Positions 45,096 through 55,711 of a stretch of 64,000 nt of DNA are shown in pieces. The stretch is from Chromobacterium subtsugae (lineage in GTDB: Bacteria; Pseudomonadota; Gammaproteobacteria; Burkholderiales; Chromobacteriaceae). The notes under the pieces were generated by a model. The model was not told the origin of the DNA. It saw nothing but the letters and a program-made list of their open reading frames with translations, and ran no database searches. The stretch lies in assembly GCF_001676875.1 (NCBI RefSeq), contig NZ_JYKA01000006.1:124001-188000 (forward strand). The letters are read 5' to 3'. The translations under genes and the position numbers were made by a program. Position 1 is the first letter of the stretch. Each line of letters opens with the position of its first letter.

Positions 45096-46013
45096 TCAGG
45101 CGTAGTAGCGCTGGCTGAATTCCAGCATGCGCTCGATGGGCACCCGGGCGGCGTCCATCTGCGCCGGCGTCAGATAGTCGATCTCCAGACCCTGGCCCTG
45201 CTGCGCGCGCTTGACCGCCTCGATGGTGTTCATCTTCATGTACGGACAGGAGTTGCACTGGCAGCCGGCGTAGATCGGCGCCTGGCGCAGGTCGAGGTCG
45301 GGGCGGGCCAGGCCCATGTTGTACAGGATGCCGTCTTCGGTGGCGACGAAGATCACCGCCTTGGCGTCGCCCTGGTAGGCCTTCACCCAGTTGAGCATGC
45401 CGGAGGTGGAGCCGACGTAGTCGGCTTTCTTCAGCACCGGCAGCGGGCTTTCCGGGTGGGCGATCAGGTATTTCTCGCCGGGCACGGCCTCGAAGGCCTC
45501 GTTCAGCGCGGCTTCGTTGAACTTGTCGTGGACCTCGCACACCGCCGACCACAGCGGCATGTCGTAGCCGTACTGGTCGTTCAGGTAGCCGCCCATGTTG
45601 CGGTCGGGCGAGAAGATGACTTTCTTACCTTCGGCGTACAGGTGGGCGATGATGTCGTCGACGTTGCGGCTGGTGACGATCCAGTCGGACACGGCTTTGT
45701 GTTCGGCGCTGGAGTTGATGTAGGACACGTGGACGTGGTCCGGGTAGCGCTTGCGCCACTGCGTCAGCTCCGCCACGTCGGTCTGGGTGACCAGCGAGCA
45801 GGTGGAGCCGGCGTCCGGCAGGATCACCGTGGCTTGCGGATTCAGGATCTTGGCGGTTTCGGCCATGAAGCGCACGCCGGCGAACACGATGATGTCGGCT
45901 TGGGCTTCCTTGGCGTACAACGATAATTCCAGGCTGTCTCCCACCTTGTCCGCCATCTGCTGGATTTCGGGCTGGGTGTAATAATGAGCGAGGGTGACGA
46001 CGCGTTTCGTCAT
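45096..46013 (-). CDS. nadA: Quinolinate synthase
   Basis: A 305-residue [4Fe-4S] enzyme that condenses iminoaspartate with dihydroxyacetone phosphate to form quinolinate for NAD synthesis. AHYYTQPEIQQMAD, GVRFMAETAKIL and cysteines in GSTCSL, AVCEVH and CQCNSCPYMKMN fit the three cluster ligands. I took the ATG at 46013; 19 residues further upstream look non-coding. The chain is shorter than E. coli NadA (347) at the N-terminus but typical of the short class. nadB and nadC are not in the window. Confidence 0.95.
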   Translation of the reverse strand: MTKRVVTLAHYYTQPEIQQMADKVGDSLELSLYAKEAQADIIVFAGVRFMAETAKILNPQATVILPDAGSTCSLVTQTDVAELTQWRKRYPDHVHVSYINSSAEHKAVSDWIVTSRNVDDIIAHLYAEGKKVIFSPDRNMGGYLNDQYGYDMPLWSAVCEVHDKFNEAALNEAFEAVPGEKYLIAHPESPLPVLKKADYVGSTSGMLNWVKAYQGDAKAVIFVATEDGILYNMGLARPDLDLRQAPIYAGCQCNSCPYMKMNTIEAVKRAQQGQGLEIDYLTPAQMDAARVPIERMLEFSQRYYA

Positions 46014-46088
46014 GGTTGAGTCGGCTCCTGCCTGACCGGGCGCGCGGGCCGCGGCGGCTGAATGGTGCAACGCAACAAGGTTTGTTGC

Positions 46089-46117
46089 GGAATAGTAAAG
46101 ATTAGCAATATTGTAAA
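46089..46117 (-). promoter_or_regulatory. Candidate promoter of nadA
   Basis: TTTACA (46112-46117) and TATTCC (46089-46094) with a 17-base spacer on the reverse strand, within the AT-rich part of the 335-base gap 46014-46348. The remainder of the gap is GC-rich with no open frame of interest; a hairpin at 46285-46309 lies on the acetyltransferase side. Confidence 0.5.
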
Positions 46118-46284
46118 GTCTGCGCTACTGGCTGGGCGCGGCGGCGGGGAAAATCGTCGCTGCCTGTGACATGAAATGCATTTGTCCGCCGCTTGCCCAA
46201 AGTCAATATGACGAAAAGATTTAGCCCGCATGATCAAGGCCGGCCGCGCTGCCGCGCCGCGCGGGCCCGGGATCGCGTAAGCTG

Positions 46285-46309
46285 GCGCTCGGAGCGGCTG
46301 CCCGAGCGC
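46285..46309 (+). other. Hairpin in the leader of the acetyltransferase gene
   Basis: GCGCTCGG/CCGAGCGC, a perfect 8-bp stem with a nine-base loop, ends 40 bases before the ATG at 46349. No T tract follows. It could affect mRNA stability or translation. Confidence 0.35.
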
Positions 46310-46348
46310 GCCGGCGCCGATAGACATTGTTTCCGAGGATGAACGCGC

Positions 46349-49027
46349 ATGAGGCCACATTATCTGACCCCGCTGTTTTCTCCGCGCACCGTGGCCGTGG
46401 TGGGCGCCAGCGACCGTCCCGGCTCGATCGGCCAGGCGGTGTTCGCCAATCTGCTGGCCAGTTCCTTCCAGGGCAAGCTGTTTCCGGTCAACCTCAATCA
46501 TAAGGTGGTGGGGGGCATTCCGGCGGTGGCTTCGGTGCGGCAGATAGACGAGCCGGTGGAGCTGGCGGTGGTGGTGACCGCCATCCGCTCCTTGCCCGCC
46601 ATCGTCAAGGACTGCGGCAAGAAGGGCGTCAAGGCGGTGCTGCTGGCCAAGGAGTTTTCCGACAGCGAGCAGCTGGAGCAGGAGCTGATCAACGAGGCGC
46701 TGTCCATCGCCCGCCATTTCGGCATCCGCATCCTGGGGCCGAATGTGCTGGGCCTGATGCGGCCGGTGGCGGGTTTCAACGCCAGCAATTACAGCGGCAA
46801 GGTGCGGCCGGGCAATCTGGCGCTGGTGTCGGAGTCGTCGGCGCTGTGCGCGGCGATGCTGGACTGGGCCGATAGCAAGGAAATCGGCTTTTCCAGCGTG
46901 ATTTCGCTGGGCGGCGCGCTGGATGTCGGTTTCGGCGAAATTCTCGATTACCTGGTGGCCGACAACGCCACCCAGGGGATTTTGTTGCATGTGCACCACA
47001 TTCACGACGCGCGCCGCTTCATGTCGGCGCTGCGCGCCGCCGCCCGCACCAAACCGGTGGTGGTGATCAAGTCGGGCCGCTTCGAGAGCGATGCCCGCGG
47101 CCTGACTCATTCCAGCAATCTGGTGGCCAGCGGCGAAGTCTTCGACGCGGCGCTGGCCCGCGCCGGCGTGCTCAGGGTGTCGTCGATCGCCCAGCTGTTC
47201 ACCGCCGCCAAGGTGCTGGCCGCCAATTACCGCGTCGGCGGCAAGCGGCTGGCCATCGTCACCAACGGCTTCGGCCCCGGCATGCTGGCGGCCGACAGCG
47301 CCGTCGATTACGGCGTGGAGCTGGCGAAGCTGGGCGAGGGCACCGTCAAGCTGCTGGACAGCGTGCTGCCGCGCAACTGGTCGCGCGGCAATCCGCTGGA
47401 CATCATCGGCGACGCCAGCCCGATGCGTTTTCGCACCGCGGTCAAGGCCTGCGTCGACGACTCCGGCGTCGACGGCGTGATGGTGATCTTCACGCCGCAG
47501 GCCGGCACCGACCACCTGACCACCGCGCAGCTGATGATAGGCCTGCAGCGCGAGACCACCAAGCCGCTGTTCCTGTCCTGGCTGGGCGACGCCAAGGTGT
47601 CGGAAAGCCGCGAACTGTTCTCCAAGGCCAAGTGCGCGCATTTTCGCGCGCCGGAATACGGCATCGAGGTGTTCCGCCACCTGGCGGCCTACCAGCACAA
47701 CCAGCAGTTGCTGCTGCAGACGCCGGGGCCGCTGGAGGGCAAGCGCTCCGGACCGGACGCGGCGGCGGCGCGCAAGGTGATAGACAGAGCGCTGGCCGAA
47801 GGCCGCAACATCCTGTCCGAGCGCGAATCCAAGCAGGTGCTGGCGGCCTTCCGCATCCCGGTCAATCCCACCACGCTGGCGCGCAACGCCGACGAGGCGG
47901 TGAAGCAGGCCGACAAGATAGGCTATCCGGTGGTGCTGAAGATCGATTCGCCGGACATCATCTATAAGTCCGACGTCGGCGGGGTGGAGCTCAACATCAG
48001 CAACGAGGCCACGCTGCGGGCGGCGTTCGACGCCATCCTGTCGCGGACCCGCCAGGCGCGGCCGGACGCGCGCATCGACGGCATCTCGGTGCAGCCGATG
48101 CGAAAGCGCCGCTTCGCCCGCGAAGTGATGGTGGGCGTGGCGCACGACATCGCCTTCGGCCCGGTGATCGCCTTCGGCGCCGGCGGCATCGCGGTGGAGG
48201 TGATGCGCGATCTGGCGTTGGCGCTGCCGCCGCTCAACGACTACCTGGTCGACAATATGGTGGCGCAGACTCGCATCGGCGAGCTGCTGGGGCCGTTCAA
48301 GAACCTGCCGCCGGTGGACCTGGACGAATTGCGCCACGTGCTGCTGCAGGTGTCGGAAATGGTGTGCGAGCTGCCGCAGCTGCGGGAAATGGACATCAAC
48401 CCGCTGGTGGCCGACGAGAAAGGCGTGATCGCGCTGGATGCGCGCATCTTCGTCGAGCCGGCGCGCGCCGACCTCAAGCGCTACGGCCATATGGCCATCA
48501 TGCCTTACCCTTCGCACATGGTGATCTGCGCCAAACTGTCCGACGGCACGCCGGTGATGATACGGCCGATCCGGCCGGAGGACGCCGACATGCAGCAGGC
48601 CTTCGTGCGCAATTTGTCGGAGGAAAGCCGCTACAACCGCTACCTGTCGAGCATCAAGCAGCTGTCGCAGAGCATGCTGGTCCGCTTCACCCAGCTGGAT
48701 TACGACCGCGAGATGGCGCTGGCGATGACGCGCGACGACCAGGGTGCCGAGCAGATGCTGGCGGTGGCGCGCTTCATCACCGATCCGGACAACGAAGCCT
48801 GCGAGTTCGCGCTGGAAGTGGCCGACGACTGGCAGGGGCGCGGCATAGGCAATCTGTTGATGCAGGCCTTGTTCGACGCGGCGCGCGAGCAGGGGCTGAA
48901 GATCATGCGCGGCGAGGTGCTGGCGGGCAACAAGGGCATGCTGAAACTGATGCATAAACTGGGATTTAGCATCGAGGCCCACCCCGAAGACCGGGCGCTG
49001 AGCCTGGTGCTGAAGACGCTGCAATAG
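46349..49027 (+). CDS. Pat/YfiQ-type protein lysine acetyltransferase (NDP-forming acyl-CoA ligase-like + GNAT)
   Basis: This 892-residue protein joins a CoA-binding domain ([23 protein letters not shown]), a succinyl-CoA-ligase-like domain, an ATP-grasp domain ([37 protein letters not shown]) and a C-terminal GNAT acetyltransferase domain ([31 protein letters not shown]). The layout matches E. coli PatZ/YfiQ and Salmonella Pat, which acetylate acetyl-CoA synthetase and other proteins, typically with inactive ligase domains. Function here is inferred from architecture. Length equals the family norm (886). Confidence 0.93.
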   Translation: MRPHYLTPLFSPRTVAVVGASDRPGSIGQAVFANLLASSFQGKLFPVNLNHKVVGGIPAVASVRQIDEPVELAVVVTAIRSLPAIVKDCGKKGVKAVLLAKEFSDSEQLEQELINEALSIARHFGIRILGPNVLGLMRPVAGFNASNYSGKVRPGNLALVSESSALCAAMLDWADSKEIGFSSVISLGGALDVGFGEILDYLVADNATQGILLHVHHIHDARRFMSALRAAARTKPVVVIKSGRFESDARGLTHSSNLVASGEVFDAALARAGVLRVSSIAQLFTAAKVLAANYRVGGKRLAIVTNGFGPGMLAADSAVDYGVELAKLGEGTVKLLDSVLPRNWSRGNPLDIIGDASPMRFRTAVKACVDDSGVDGVMVIFTPQAGTDHLTTAQLMIGLQRETTKPLFLSWLGDAKVSESRELFSKAKCAHFRAPEYGIEVFRHLAAYQHNQQLLLQTPGPLEGKRSGPDAAAARKVIDRALAEGRNILSERESKQVLAAFRIPVNPTTLARNADEAVKQADKIGYPVVLKIDSPDIIYKSDVGGVELNISNEATLRAAFDAILSRTRQARPDARIDGISVQPMRKRRFAREVMVGVAHDIAFGPVIAFGAGGIAVEVMRDLALALPPLNDYLVDNMVAQTRIGELLGPFKNLPPVDLDELRHVLLQVSEMVCELPQLREMDINPLVADEKGVIALDARIFVEPARADLKRYGHMAIMPYPSHMVICAKLSDGTPVMIRPIRPEDADMQQAFVRNLSEESRYNRYLSSIKQLSQSMLVRFTQLDYDREMALAMTRDDQGAEQMLAVARFITDPDNEACEFALEVADDWQGRGIGNLLMQALFDAAREQGLKIMRGEVLAGNKGMLKLMHKLGFSIEAHPEDRALSLVLKTLQ

Positions 49028-49057
49028 GCTGGCGGAACAGGGACTTGCATTAAGCGC

Positions 49058-49087
49058 TTGCAAGATAAGGGAAATCTGCCCTAAAAT
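49058..49087 (+). promoter_or_regulatory. Promoter of the rpsP-rimM-trmD-rplS operon
   Basis: TTGCAA (-35) and TAAAAT (-10, 49082-49087) with an 18-base spacer, 43 bases before rpsP. Confidence 0.7.
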
Positions 49088-49130
49088 CGTGGGCTTTTCT
49101 ATACACAGTTTTTTTCAAGGACAATCGACA

Positions 49131-49382
49131 ATGGTAGTGATTCGTCTGGCACGCGGCGGCGCCAAGAACCGTCCGTTCTACAACATCGTGGTGACCGACT
49201 CCCGCAACCGTCGTGACGGTCGCTTCATCGAGCGCGTTGGCTTCTACAATCCGGTAGCCAACGAAAAGCAAGAGCGCGTTCGCTTCACCATGGACCGTCT
49301 GAACTACTGGGTTGGCGTCGGCGCTCAGCTGTCCGACTCCGTTGCCAAGCTGCTGAAAGAGCAGAAAGTCGTAGCCGCTTAA
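49131..49382 (+). CDS. rpsP: 30S ribosomal protein S16
   Basis: An 83-residue small-subunit assembly protein. [41 protein letters not shown] is universal S16 sequence. Start taken at 49131; 14 upstream in-frame residues fall in the leader. AAGGAC precedes the ATG. First gene of the rpsP-rimM-trmD-rplS operon. Confidence 0.99.
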   Translation: MVVIRLARGGAKNRPFYNIVVTDSRNRRDGRFIERVGFYNPVANEKQERVRFTMDRLNYWVGVGAQLSDSVAKLLKEQKVVAA

Positions 49383-49416
49383 TCCGGCTATCCGACATCA
49401 AGACGGAATTGGGCGC

Positions 49417-49923
49417 ATGCGCGACGAAGATCTGGTGGTAATGGGCTTTGTGCGCGGCGCCTTCGGTATCAAGGGCTGGGTGAAAATCCACGCCGATACC
49501 GAACACGCTGACGGCCTGTTCGACTACCCAGTCTGGTGGCTGGGCAAGGACGGCAGCTGGAAGCCGCATGCATTTGAGAACGGCACCATCCAGCCCAAGG
49601 CGCTTGCCGCCAAGCTGGAAGGCGTCGAGGACCGCGACGGGGCGGAAGCCCTGCGCGGCATGCAGATCGCCGTGCCCCGCAGCGAACTGCCCGAGGCTGG
49701 CGAAGGCGAATACTACTGGAGCGATCTGATCGGTCTGGCGGTGGTCAACCAGCAGGGCGAAACGCTGGGCGCGGTGGACAGTCTGATGGAAACCGGCGCC
49801 AACGACGTGTTGGTGGTGAAGGGCGAGCACGGCCAAAGGCTGATCCCCTTCGTCGACCAGTACGTGCTGGAAGTGATGCCGGCCGAAGGCCGCATCCTGG
49901 TGGACTGGGGCCTGGACTACTGA
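49417..49923 (+). CDS. rimM: 16S rRNA processing protein RimM
   Basis: This 168-residue protein binds S19 and assists maturation of the 30S head. The N-terminal barrel ([20 protein letters not shown]) and the C-terminal PRC-barrel ([38 protein letters not shown]) are both complete. Its stop overlaps the trmD start region (TGATG at 49921-49925). Confidence 0.98.
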   Translation: MRDEDLVVMGFVRGAFGIKGWVKIHADTEHADGLFDYPVWWLGKDGSWKPHAFENGTIQPKALAAKLEGVEDRDGAEALRGMQIAVPRSELPEAGEGEYYWSDLIGLAVVNQQGETLGAVDSLMETGANDVLVVKGEHGQRLIPFVDQYVLEVMPAEGRILVDWGLDY

Positions 49924-50690
49924 TGCAGATCGACGCGGTTACGCTGTTTCCGGAGATGTTCGACTCTATCGCCCGCTTTGGCGTCAGCCAGCGGGCGCTT
50001 GACTTGAATCTCTGGGGCTTCAAGGCTTGGAATCCGCGGGATTTCACCCACGACAATTATCGTCGGGTGGATGACCGGCCATATGGCGGCGGTCCGGGCA
50101 TGGTGATGCAGATCGAGCCGCTGGAGCAGGCCATCGCTTCCGCCCGCAACCGCCAACAGGCGGCCGGCGTCGAACGCAGCCATGTGATCTACCTGTCGCC
50201 GCAAGGCGCTAGGCTCAGCCACGCCAAGGCGGTGGAGCTGTCGCAGCGGCCGGGATTGATCCTGCTGTGCGGACGCTACGAAGGCATAGACGAGCGCCTG
50301 ATAGAAACCGCGGTCGACGAGGAAATCTCCATCGGCGACTACGTGCTGTCCGGCGGCGAGTTGCCGGCGATGGTGCTGACCGACGCGGTGGTGCGCTTGT
50401 TGCCTGGCGCGCTCAACGATGCGCAGTCGGCCTATGAAGACTCATTTGTGGACGGTCTTTTGGACTGCCCGCACTATACCCGACCCGAAGAGTATCGAGG
50501 CATGCGGGTGCCGGACGTGCTGTTGTCCGGTAATCATGCCCTGATCGCCAAATGGCGGCTCAAGCAGTCGCTGGGCAGGACGTGGAAGCGTCGGCCCGAG
50601 CTGCTGCAAGACCGCGTTTTGACAAAACAGGAATCTCGGCTGCTGGCGGAGTACCAGCAGGAACAAGATATCCGCAAAAAACCGGAGTAA
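49923..50690 (+). CDS. trmD: tRNA (guanine-N1)-methyltransferase TrmD
   Basis: A 255-residue SPOUT methyltransferase that forms m1G37 in tRNAs and prevents frameshifting. The knot region contains [15 protein letters not shown] and [41 protein letters not shown] and the DCPHYTRP motif are typical. Start overlaps the rimM stop. Confidence 0.98.
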   Translation: MQIDAVTLFPEMFDSIARFGVSQRALDLNLWGFKAWNPRDFTHDNYRRVDDRPYGGGPGMVMQIEPLEQAIASARNRQQAAGVERSHVIYLSPQGARLSHAKAVELSQRPGLILLCGRYEGIDERLIETAVDEEISIGDYVLSGGELPAMVLTDAVVRLLPGALNDAQSAYEDSFVDGLLDCPHYTRPEEYRGMRVPDVLLSGNHALIAKWRLKQSLGRTWKRRPELLQDRVLTKQESRLLAEYQQEQDIRKKPE

Positions 50691-50693
50691 AAC

Positions 50694-51062
50694 ATGGATC
50701 TGATCCAGAAACTCGAGCAAGAAGAAATCGCACGCCTGGGCAAAACCCTGCCGGAATTCGCTCCTGGCGATACCGTAGTGGTTCAAGTCAAGGTAAAGGA
50801 AGGCAACCGCGAGCGTCTGCAGGCTTACGAAGGCGTTGTCATCGCCAAGCGTAACCGCGGCCTGAACAGCGCGTTCACCGTGCGCAAGATGTCCGCCGGC
50901 GAAGGCGTTGAGCGTACCTTCCAGACCTACTCCCCGCTGGTGGCTTCCGTTGAAGTGAAGCGCCGCGGCGACGTGCGTCGCGCCAAGCTGTACTACCTGC
51001 GTGGTCGTACCGGCAAGTCCGCACGCATCAAGGAAAAGCTGCCGGCTCGCAAACAGGGCTAA
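50694..51062 (+). CDS. rplS: 50S ribosomal protein L19
   Basis: This 122-residue large-subunit protein lies at the subunit interface. [42 protein letters not shown] is diagnostic. Starts three bases after trmD with GGAG in the trmD 3' end. Codon bias is strong as for other ribosomal genes. A terminator follows. Confidence 0.99.
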
Positions 51063-51088
51063 TCCTGTCGGCGACAGCCGTTATGATC

Positions 51089-51120
51089 AAAGCGCAAGGC
51101 TCGGCCTTGCGCTTTTTTTA
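51089..51120 (+). terminator. Intrinsic terminator after rplS
   Basis: AAAGCGCAAGGC/GCCTTGCGCTTT with a three-base loop and seven or more T's, 27 bases after the rplS stop and just ahead of the ogt-like gene. Confidence 0.92.
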
Positions 51121-51133
51121 TTGGGAGACGGGG

Positions 51134-51598
51134 ATGGAGTATCCGGTGGTGATCGCCGCGCCGTTCGGGCGCTTGGGCGTGCGCTGCGAAGACGGCGAAT
51201 TGCGCGGGCTGCGCTTTCTGCCGGCCGGCGCGGTTTTGCGGCCGCCCGCGCCGGGCAGCCTGGAGGCTGAGGTGGAGCGGCAGCTGGACGCCTACTACGC
51301 CGACGCGGACCATGCGTTCAGCGTGCCGTGGCGGCTGCTTGGCACGCCGTACCAGCTGCGGGTGTGGCAGCAGATCGCGGCGATACCGCGCGGCGAGACC
51401 CGCCGCTATTTGGACCTGTCCCGCGATCTGGCGTCGTCGCCGCGCGCGGTCGGCGGGGCCTGCGGCCGCAATCCCATTCCCATCATCGTGCCTTGCCACC
51501 GGGTGGTGGCGAGCGCGGGGCTGGGCGGTTTCAACCAGTCCCGCGGCGACGAGACGCTGGACATCAAGCGATGGCTGTTGCGGCATGAACTCGGATAA
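51134..51598 (+). CDS. Methylated-DNA--protein-cysteine methyltransferase (Ogt-like)
   Basis: A 154-residue suicide repair protein that removes alkyl groups from O6-alkylguanine. The acceptor cysteine is Cys121 in IPIIVPCHRVV. GTPYQLRVWQQIAAIPRGETRRYLDLSRDLASSPRAVGGACGRNP is the DNA-binding part of the domain. I took the ATG at 51134 with GGGAGACGGGG upstream; an earlier in-frame ATG lies inside the rplS terminator. Its 3' end overlaps xerD by 14 bases. Confidence 0.94.
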   Translation: MEYPVVIAAPFGRLGVRCEDGELRGLRFLPAGAVLRPPAPGSLEAEVERQLDAYYADADHAFSVPWRLLGTPYQLRVWQQIAAIPRGETRRYLDLSRDLASSPRAVGGACGRNPIPIIVPCHRVVASAGLGGFNQSRGDETLDIKRWLLRHELG

Positions 51599-52472
51599 GG
51601 ACGGCATCGACGCTTTTCTCGACCAACTGTGGCTGAGCGACGGCCTGTCGCAGAACACGCTGGCGGCGTACCGGCGCGATCTGGCCAAATTGTCAGGCCG
51701 TTTGCAGGCAGCGGGCGCCACGCTGGCGCAGGCCGATGCCGAGCAGCTGCGGCAAGCGCTGCTGGCCGGCGTCGACAGCGAAAAGCCGGCGACGCGGGCG
51801 CGGCTGACATCGGCGCTGCGCCGCTATTACCAGCACTTGGCGCAAAGCGGGCAAAGGGCCGACGATCCCAGCGCCGGACTGGCCACGCCCAAACAGGGAC
51901 TGCGGTTGCCCAAGTCGATGTCGGAGCAGGCGGTGGAGGCGCTGCTGCTGGCGCCGGACGTGGCGACGCCGCTGGGCCTGCGCGACCGGGCGATGCTGGA
52001 GGTGCTATACGCCAGCGGCCTGCGGGTGTCGGAGTTGGTGGGCATGACGCTGACCCAGCTGAACCTGCTGGACGGCGTGGTGAAAACGATGGGCAAGGGC
52101 AGCAAGGAGCGGCTGGTGCCGCTGGGCGAAATCGCCCAGGACTGGCTGCTGCGCTATATGCGCGAAGCGCGGCCGCTGCTGCTGGCCGGCCTGCCGTGCG
52201 ACGCGGTGTTCGTCACCCAGCGCAAAGCCGGCATGACGCGGCAGATGGCCTGGCATTTGATTTCGCAATACGCCGCGCGCCAAGGGCTGGCCAAGGTCAG
52301 TCCGCACGTGCTGCGCCACGCCTTCGCCACCCACCTGGTCAACCATGGCGCCGACCTGCGGGTGGTGCAGTTGCTATTGGGCCATGCCGACATTTCGACT
52401 ACCCAGATCTACACCCACGTCGCGCGCGAACGGTTAAAGCAGTTGCACGCGCGCCATCATCCGCGCGGCTAG
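51585..52472 (+). CDS. xerD: Site-specific tyrosine recombinase XerD
   Basis: This 295-residue recombinase works with XerC at dif to resolve chromosome dimers. The N-terminal SAM-like domain (FLDQLWLSDGLSQNTLAAYRRDLAKL) and the catalytic residues are present: Arg in ASGLRVSELVG, HxxR in SPHVLRHAFATHL, His in LLGHADISTTQIYTHV and the nucleophile Tyr in that same segment. Length and C-terminus RERLKQLHARHHPRG fit XerD rather than XerC. Translationally coupled to the preceding repair gene. Confidence 0.95.
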   Translation: MNSDKDGIDAFLDQLWLSDGLSQNTLAAYRRDLAKLSGRLQAAGATLAQADAEQLRQALLAGVDSEKPATRARLTSALRRYYQHLAQSGQRADDPSAGLATPKQGLRLPKSMSEQAVEALLLAPDVATPLGLRDRAMLEVLYASGLRVSELVGMTLTQLNLLDGVVKTMGKGSKERLVPLGEIAQDWLLRYMREARPLLLAGLPCDAVFVTQRKAGMTRQMAWHLISQYAARQGLAKVSPHVLRHAFATHLVNHGADLRVVQLLLGHADISTTQIYTHVARERLKQLHARHHPRG

Positions 52473-52479
52473 CGCCATG

Positions 52480-52504
52480 AAAAACGCCCGCTTGCGCGGG
52501 CGTT
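52480..52504 (-). terminator. Intrinsic terminator after clpA
   Basis: AACGCCCGC/GCGGGCGTT with a four-base loop; on the reverse strand TTTTT follows. It lies between the convergent xerD and clpA genes. Confidence 0.8.
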
Positions 52505-52531
52505 CAGGCATCGTTTCCAGGCTTGCCGGAC

Positions 52532-54811
52532 TCAGGCGGGCTCGGCGGCCAGCGCGGGCTGGTCGAACAGCAGCTCCACCTTGCCGTCCGCTTCGGTGAC
52601 GGTCACTTCGCCGCCGCCGACCAGGCGGCCGAACAGCAGCTCGTCTGCCAGCGCCTTGCGCAGCGTGTCCTGGATCAGGCGCGCCATCGGCCGCGCGCCC
52701 ATCAGCGGGTCGAAGCCGTTCTTGGCCAGGAAGCGGCGCAGCTCGTCGGTGAAGTGGATGTCGACGTGCTTCTCCGCCAGTTGCTGCTCCAGCTGCATCA
52801 GGAACTTGTCCACCACCTGCAGGATGATCTGCTCGTCCAGCACGCCGAACGGGATGATGGCGTCCAGGCGGTTGCGGAATTCCGGACTGAACATCCGCTT
52901 GATGTCGCCCATCTCGTCGCCGGCCACCTTGGTCTGGGTGAAGCCCAGCGCCGGTTTGGACAGCGACTCCGCGCCCGCGTTGGTGGTCATGATCAGCACC
53001 ACGTTGCGGAAGTCCGCCTTGCGGCCGTTGTTGTCGGTCAGCGTGCCGTGGTCCATCACCTGCAGCAACACGTTGTAGATGTCCGGATGCGCTTTTTCGA
53101 TCTCGTCCAGCAGCACCACCGCGTACGGATGCTTGTTGATGGCCTCGGTCAACTGGCCGCCCTGTTCGAAGCCGACATAGCCCGGCGGCGCGCCGATCAG
53201 CCGCGACACCGCGTGGCGCTCCATGTACTCGGACATGTCGAAGCGGATCAGCTCGACGCCGAGGATGTAGGCCAACTGGCGCGCCAGCTCGGTTTTGCCG
53301 ACGCCGGTGGGGCCGGAGAACAGGAACGATCCGATCGGCTTTTGCGGATTGCCGAGGCCGGAGCGCGTCATCTTGATCGCGCTGGCCAGGCCTTCGATCG
53401 CCTTCTCCTGGCCGAACACCACGTTCTTCAGATCGCGCTCCAGGTTCTTCAGCACGTTCTTGTCGTCGCTGGAGACCGTCTTCGGCGGAATGCGGGCGAT
53501 CTTGGCGACGATCTCTTCGATCTCCGACTTGTTGATCACCTTCTTCTGCCGCGATTTGGGGAGGATCTTCTGCGCGGCGCCGGCCTCGTCGATCACGTCG
53601 ATGGCCTTGTCCGGCAGATGGCGGTCGTTGATGTAGCGGGCCGCCAGCTCGGCCGCGGTGGACAGCGCCGACTGCGTGTACTTGACGCCGTGGTGCGCCT
53701 CGAAGCGCGATTTCAGTCCCTTGAGGATTTCCACCGTCTGCTGCACGGTGGGCTCGGAGACGTCTATCTTCTGGAAGCGGCGCGACAGCGCGTTGTCCTT
53801 CTCGAAGATGCCGCGGTACTCGTTGTAGGTGGTCGCCCCTATGCAGCGCAGGCTGCCGTTGGACAGGGCGGGCTTGAGCAGGTTGGAGGCGTCCAGCGTG
53901 CCGCCGGAAGCCGCGCCGGCGCCGATCAGCGTGTGGATCTCGTCGATGAACAGGATCGCGTTGCTGTCGTCGGTCAGCTGCTTGATCACCGCCTTCAGCC
54001 GCTGCTCGAAATCGCCGCGATACTTGGTGCCGGCCAAGAGCGCGCCCATGTCCAGCGCGTAGACGGTCGACTTGGCCAGGATTTCCGGCACTTCGCCGCC
54101 GACGATGCGCCGCGCCAGCCCTTCGGCGATGGCGGTCTTGCCGACACCGGCCTCGCCGACCAGCAGCGGGTTGTTCTTGCGGCGGCGGCAAAGGATCTGC
54201 ACCGTGCGCTCCAGTTCGTGCTCGCGGCCGATCAATGGGTCGATCTTGCCGTCGCGCGCCATCTGGTTGAGGTTCTGGGTGTAATTCTCCAGCGCCCCGC
54301 CCGGACCGGTGCTCTGCTCTTCGTTCTCGACATCGTTGCCGCTGTTGTCGCGCGGTTCCTGCGGCGGCTGCTGCGACCGCTGCTTGGTGATGCCGTGCGA
54401 GATGAAGTTGACGACGTCCAGCCGCGAAATGCCTTGCTGGTGCAGGTAGTAGACCGCGTGCGAATCCTTTTCGCCGAAGATGGCGACCAGGATGTTGGCG
54501 CCCGACACTTCCTTCTTGCCGGACGATTGCACGTGCAGGATCGCGCGCTGGATCACGCGTTGGAATCCCAGCGTCGGTTGGGTCTCGACCTCGGTTTCGC
54601 CGGGCACGGTGGGCGTGTGCTCGTCGATGAAGTCGGATAGTTGCTTCTTCAGTTGGTCGATATTGGCGCCGCAAGCTCGCAAAACTTCTGCGGCCGACGG
54701 GTTGTCGGTCATCGCGAGCAGCAGATGCTCCACGCTGATGAACTCGTGGCGCTTGCGCCGTGCGTCCATGAACGCCATGTGCAGGCTTACTTCAAGCTCC
54801 TGGGCAATCAT
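52532..54811 (-). CDS. clpA: ATP-dependent Clp protease ATP-binding subunit ClpA
   Basis: A 759-residue AAA+ unfoldase that feeds substrates to ClpP. It has an N-terminal Clp repeat domain ([29 protein letters not shown]), D1 with [18 protein letters not shown] and D2 with [18 protein letters not shown], each followed by Walker B motifs. Start coordinates overlap the clpS stop (TGATG), so the adaptor and unfoldase are coupled. A longer frame extending to 54916 is only overlap into clpS. Confidence 0.97.
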   Translation of the reverse strand: MIAQELEVSLHMAFMDARRKRHEFISVEHLLLAMTDNPSAAEVLRACGANIDQLKKQLSDFIDEHTPTVPGETEVETQPTLGFQRVIQRAILHVQSSGKKEVSGANILVAIFGEKDSHAVYYLHQQGISRLDVVNFISHGITKQRSQQPPQEPRDNSGNDVENEEQSTGPGGALENYTQNLNQMARDGKIDPLIGREHELERTVQILCRRRKNNPLLVGEAGVGKTAIAEGLARRIVGGEVPEILAKSTVYALDMGALLAGTKYRGDFEQRLKAVIKQLTDDSNAILFIDEIHTLIGAGAASGGTLDASNLLKPALSNGSLRCIGATTYNEYRGIFEKDNALSRRFQKIDVSEPTVQQTVEILKGLKSRFEAHHGVKYTQSALSTAAELAARYINDRHLPDKAIDVIDEAGAAQKILPKSRQKKVINKSEIEEIVAKIARIPPKTVSSDDKNVLKNLERDLKNVVFGQEKAIEGLASAIKMTRSGLGNPQKPIGSFLFSGPTGVGKTELARQLAYILGVELIRFDMSEYMERHAVSRLIGAPPGYVGFEQGGQLTEAINKHPYAVVLLDEIEKAHPDIYNVLLQVMDHGTLTDNNGRKADFRNVVLIMTTNAGAESLSKPALGFTQTKVAGDEMGDIKRMFSPEFRNRLDAIIPFGVLDEQIILQVVDKFLMQLEQQLAEKHVDIHFTDELRRFLAKNGFDPLMGARPMARLIQDTLRKALADELLFGRLVGGGEVTVTEADGKVELLFDQPALAAEPA

Positions 54812-55131
54812 CAGTTTTCCTCCATTACGCACTGAAGCGGATGCTGATGCGCTTTCGCATATTGCAACACCTGCTCGACCTTCGTTGCAGCCACGTCTTT
54901 GGTATAAACGCCACACACGCCGTGACCTTGCGTGTGGACTTGCAGCATGATGTGTGTGGCTTTCTCGCGGTTCATGTGGAAGAACTGCTGGAGAACCTGC
55001 ACCACGAAGTCCATCGGGGTAAAATCATCGTTCAATAACAACACCTTATACATCGGGGGCGGGTTTTCCCTAACCCGTGACGCCTCAAGCTGGGCATCGT
55101 CTTTGACCGAGGTGGACATGTCGACTTTCAT
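54811..55131 (-). CDS. clpS: ClpS, N-end rule adaptor of ClpAP
   Basis: This 106-residue adaptor binds N-degron residues and docks on Clp[30 protein letters not shown] contains the DD-F-T/P recognition region; [27 protein letters not shown] is also typical. A second in-frame ATG (MSTSVKDD) four codons later is a possible start. Divergent from the cold-shock gene. Confidence 0.97.
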   Translation of the reverse strand: MKVDMSTSVKDDAQLEASRVRENPPPMYKVLLLNDDFTPMDFVVQVLQQFFHMNREKATHIMLQVHTQGHGVCGVYTKDVAATKVEQVLQYAKAHQHPLQCVMEEN

Positions 55132-55344
55132 GGAAACGGTGCCTTACTTCAATTTTGGTTCCCTCTGACTTTTTTTCAAGGGGGGACTCAAGCCGGCAAT
55201 CACTTGACGGCACTGCCCGGGTTGCGTAGAAATGCAGCTGGTGCTTGGCTTAACTGTTTGGCATTTTGCGTCACAGCATCTTGTCAAAGTCTATTAAGCT
55301 CTAAGTTGGTCGGCTTCACCAGCCTTTTTTCCCAAGGATGTGAA

Positions 55345-55551
55345 ATGGCATTTGGTACCGTGAAGTGGTTCAATGACGCAAAAGGCTTCGGCTTTATTAC
55401 CCCGGACGAAGGCGGCGAAGATCTGTTCGCTCACTTTTCGGCCATCAACATGCAAGGCTTCAAGACCCTGAAAGAGGGTCAGCGCGTAAGCTTTGAAGTG
55501 GTGTCCGGCCCGAAGGGCAAGCAAGCGTCGAACATCCAGAACGCTGCCTAA
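55345..55551 (+). CDS. Cold-shock protein (CspA family)
   Basis: A 68-residue single-strand nucleic-acid chaperone. [32 protein letters not shown] contains RNP1 and RNP2 motifs. AAGGATG precedes the ATG. The divergent 213-base region upstream is AT-rich; I could not single out a convincing promoter. Whether it is cold-induced cannot be judged from sequence. Confidence 0.97.
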   Translation: MAFGTVKWFNDAKGFGFITPDEGGEDLFAHFSAINMQGFKTLKEGQRVSFEVVSGPKGKQASNIQNAA

Positions 55552-55600
55552 GGGCGGTTCTGCCGCAGCCCCGCCGCGCGGTGGGCTGTAAGTCGTATTC

Positions 55601-55627
55601 AAAAAAGCCCGCCTCTGGCGGGCTTTT
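55601..55627. terminator. Terminator after the cold-shock gene
   Basis: AAAAAGCCCGCC/GGCGGGCTTTT with a TCT loop; A and T tracts on both sides. Confidence 0.9.
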
Positions 55628-55661
55628 CATTTGCCGATGCGCAGGCGCCGGCAGCCGGCAT

Positions 55662-55690
55662 GAAAAAAGCCCCCGGACATCCGGGGGCCT
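55662..55690 (-). terminator. Terminator after icd
   Basis: On the reverse strand AGGCCCCCGG/CCGGGGGCTT-type stem followed by TTTTTT, 20 bases past the icd stop. Confidence 0.88.
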
Positions 55691-55711
55691 GGTTGACGCG
55701 GGCGGAGACGC

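Noticed and set aside
46010-49063. A very long (about 1,000-codon) reverse frame opposite the acetyltransferase gene
   Set aside because: It is the complement of a strongly codon-biased gene; the translation is His/Gln/Arg-rich with no domain, while the forward frame is a full-length Pat/YfiQ protein.
55132-55200. Possible heat-shock (sigma-32) promoter for clpS around CTTGAAA
   Set aside because: The -10 region (ACCAAAAT) matches poorly and the alternative copy of CTTGA has wrong spacing; not enough to call.
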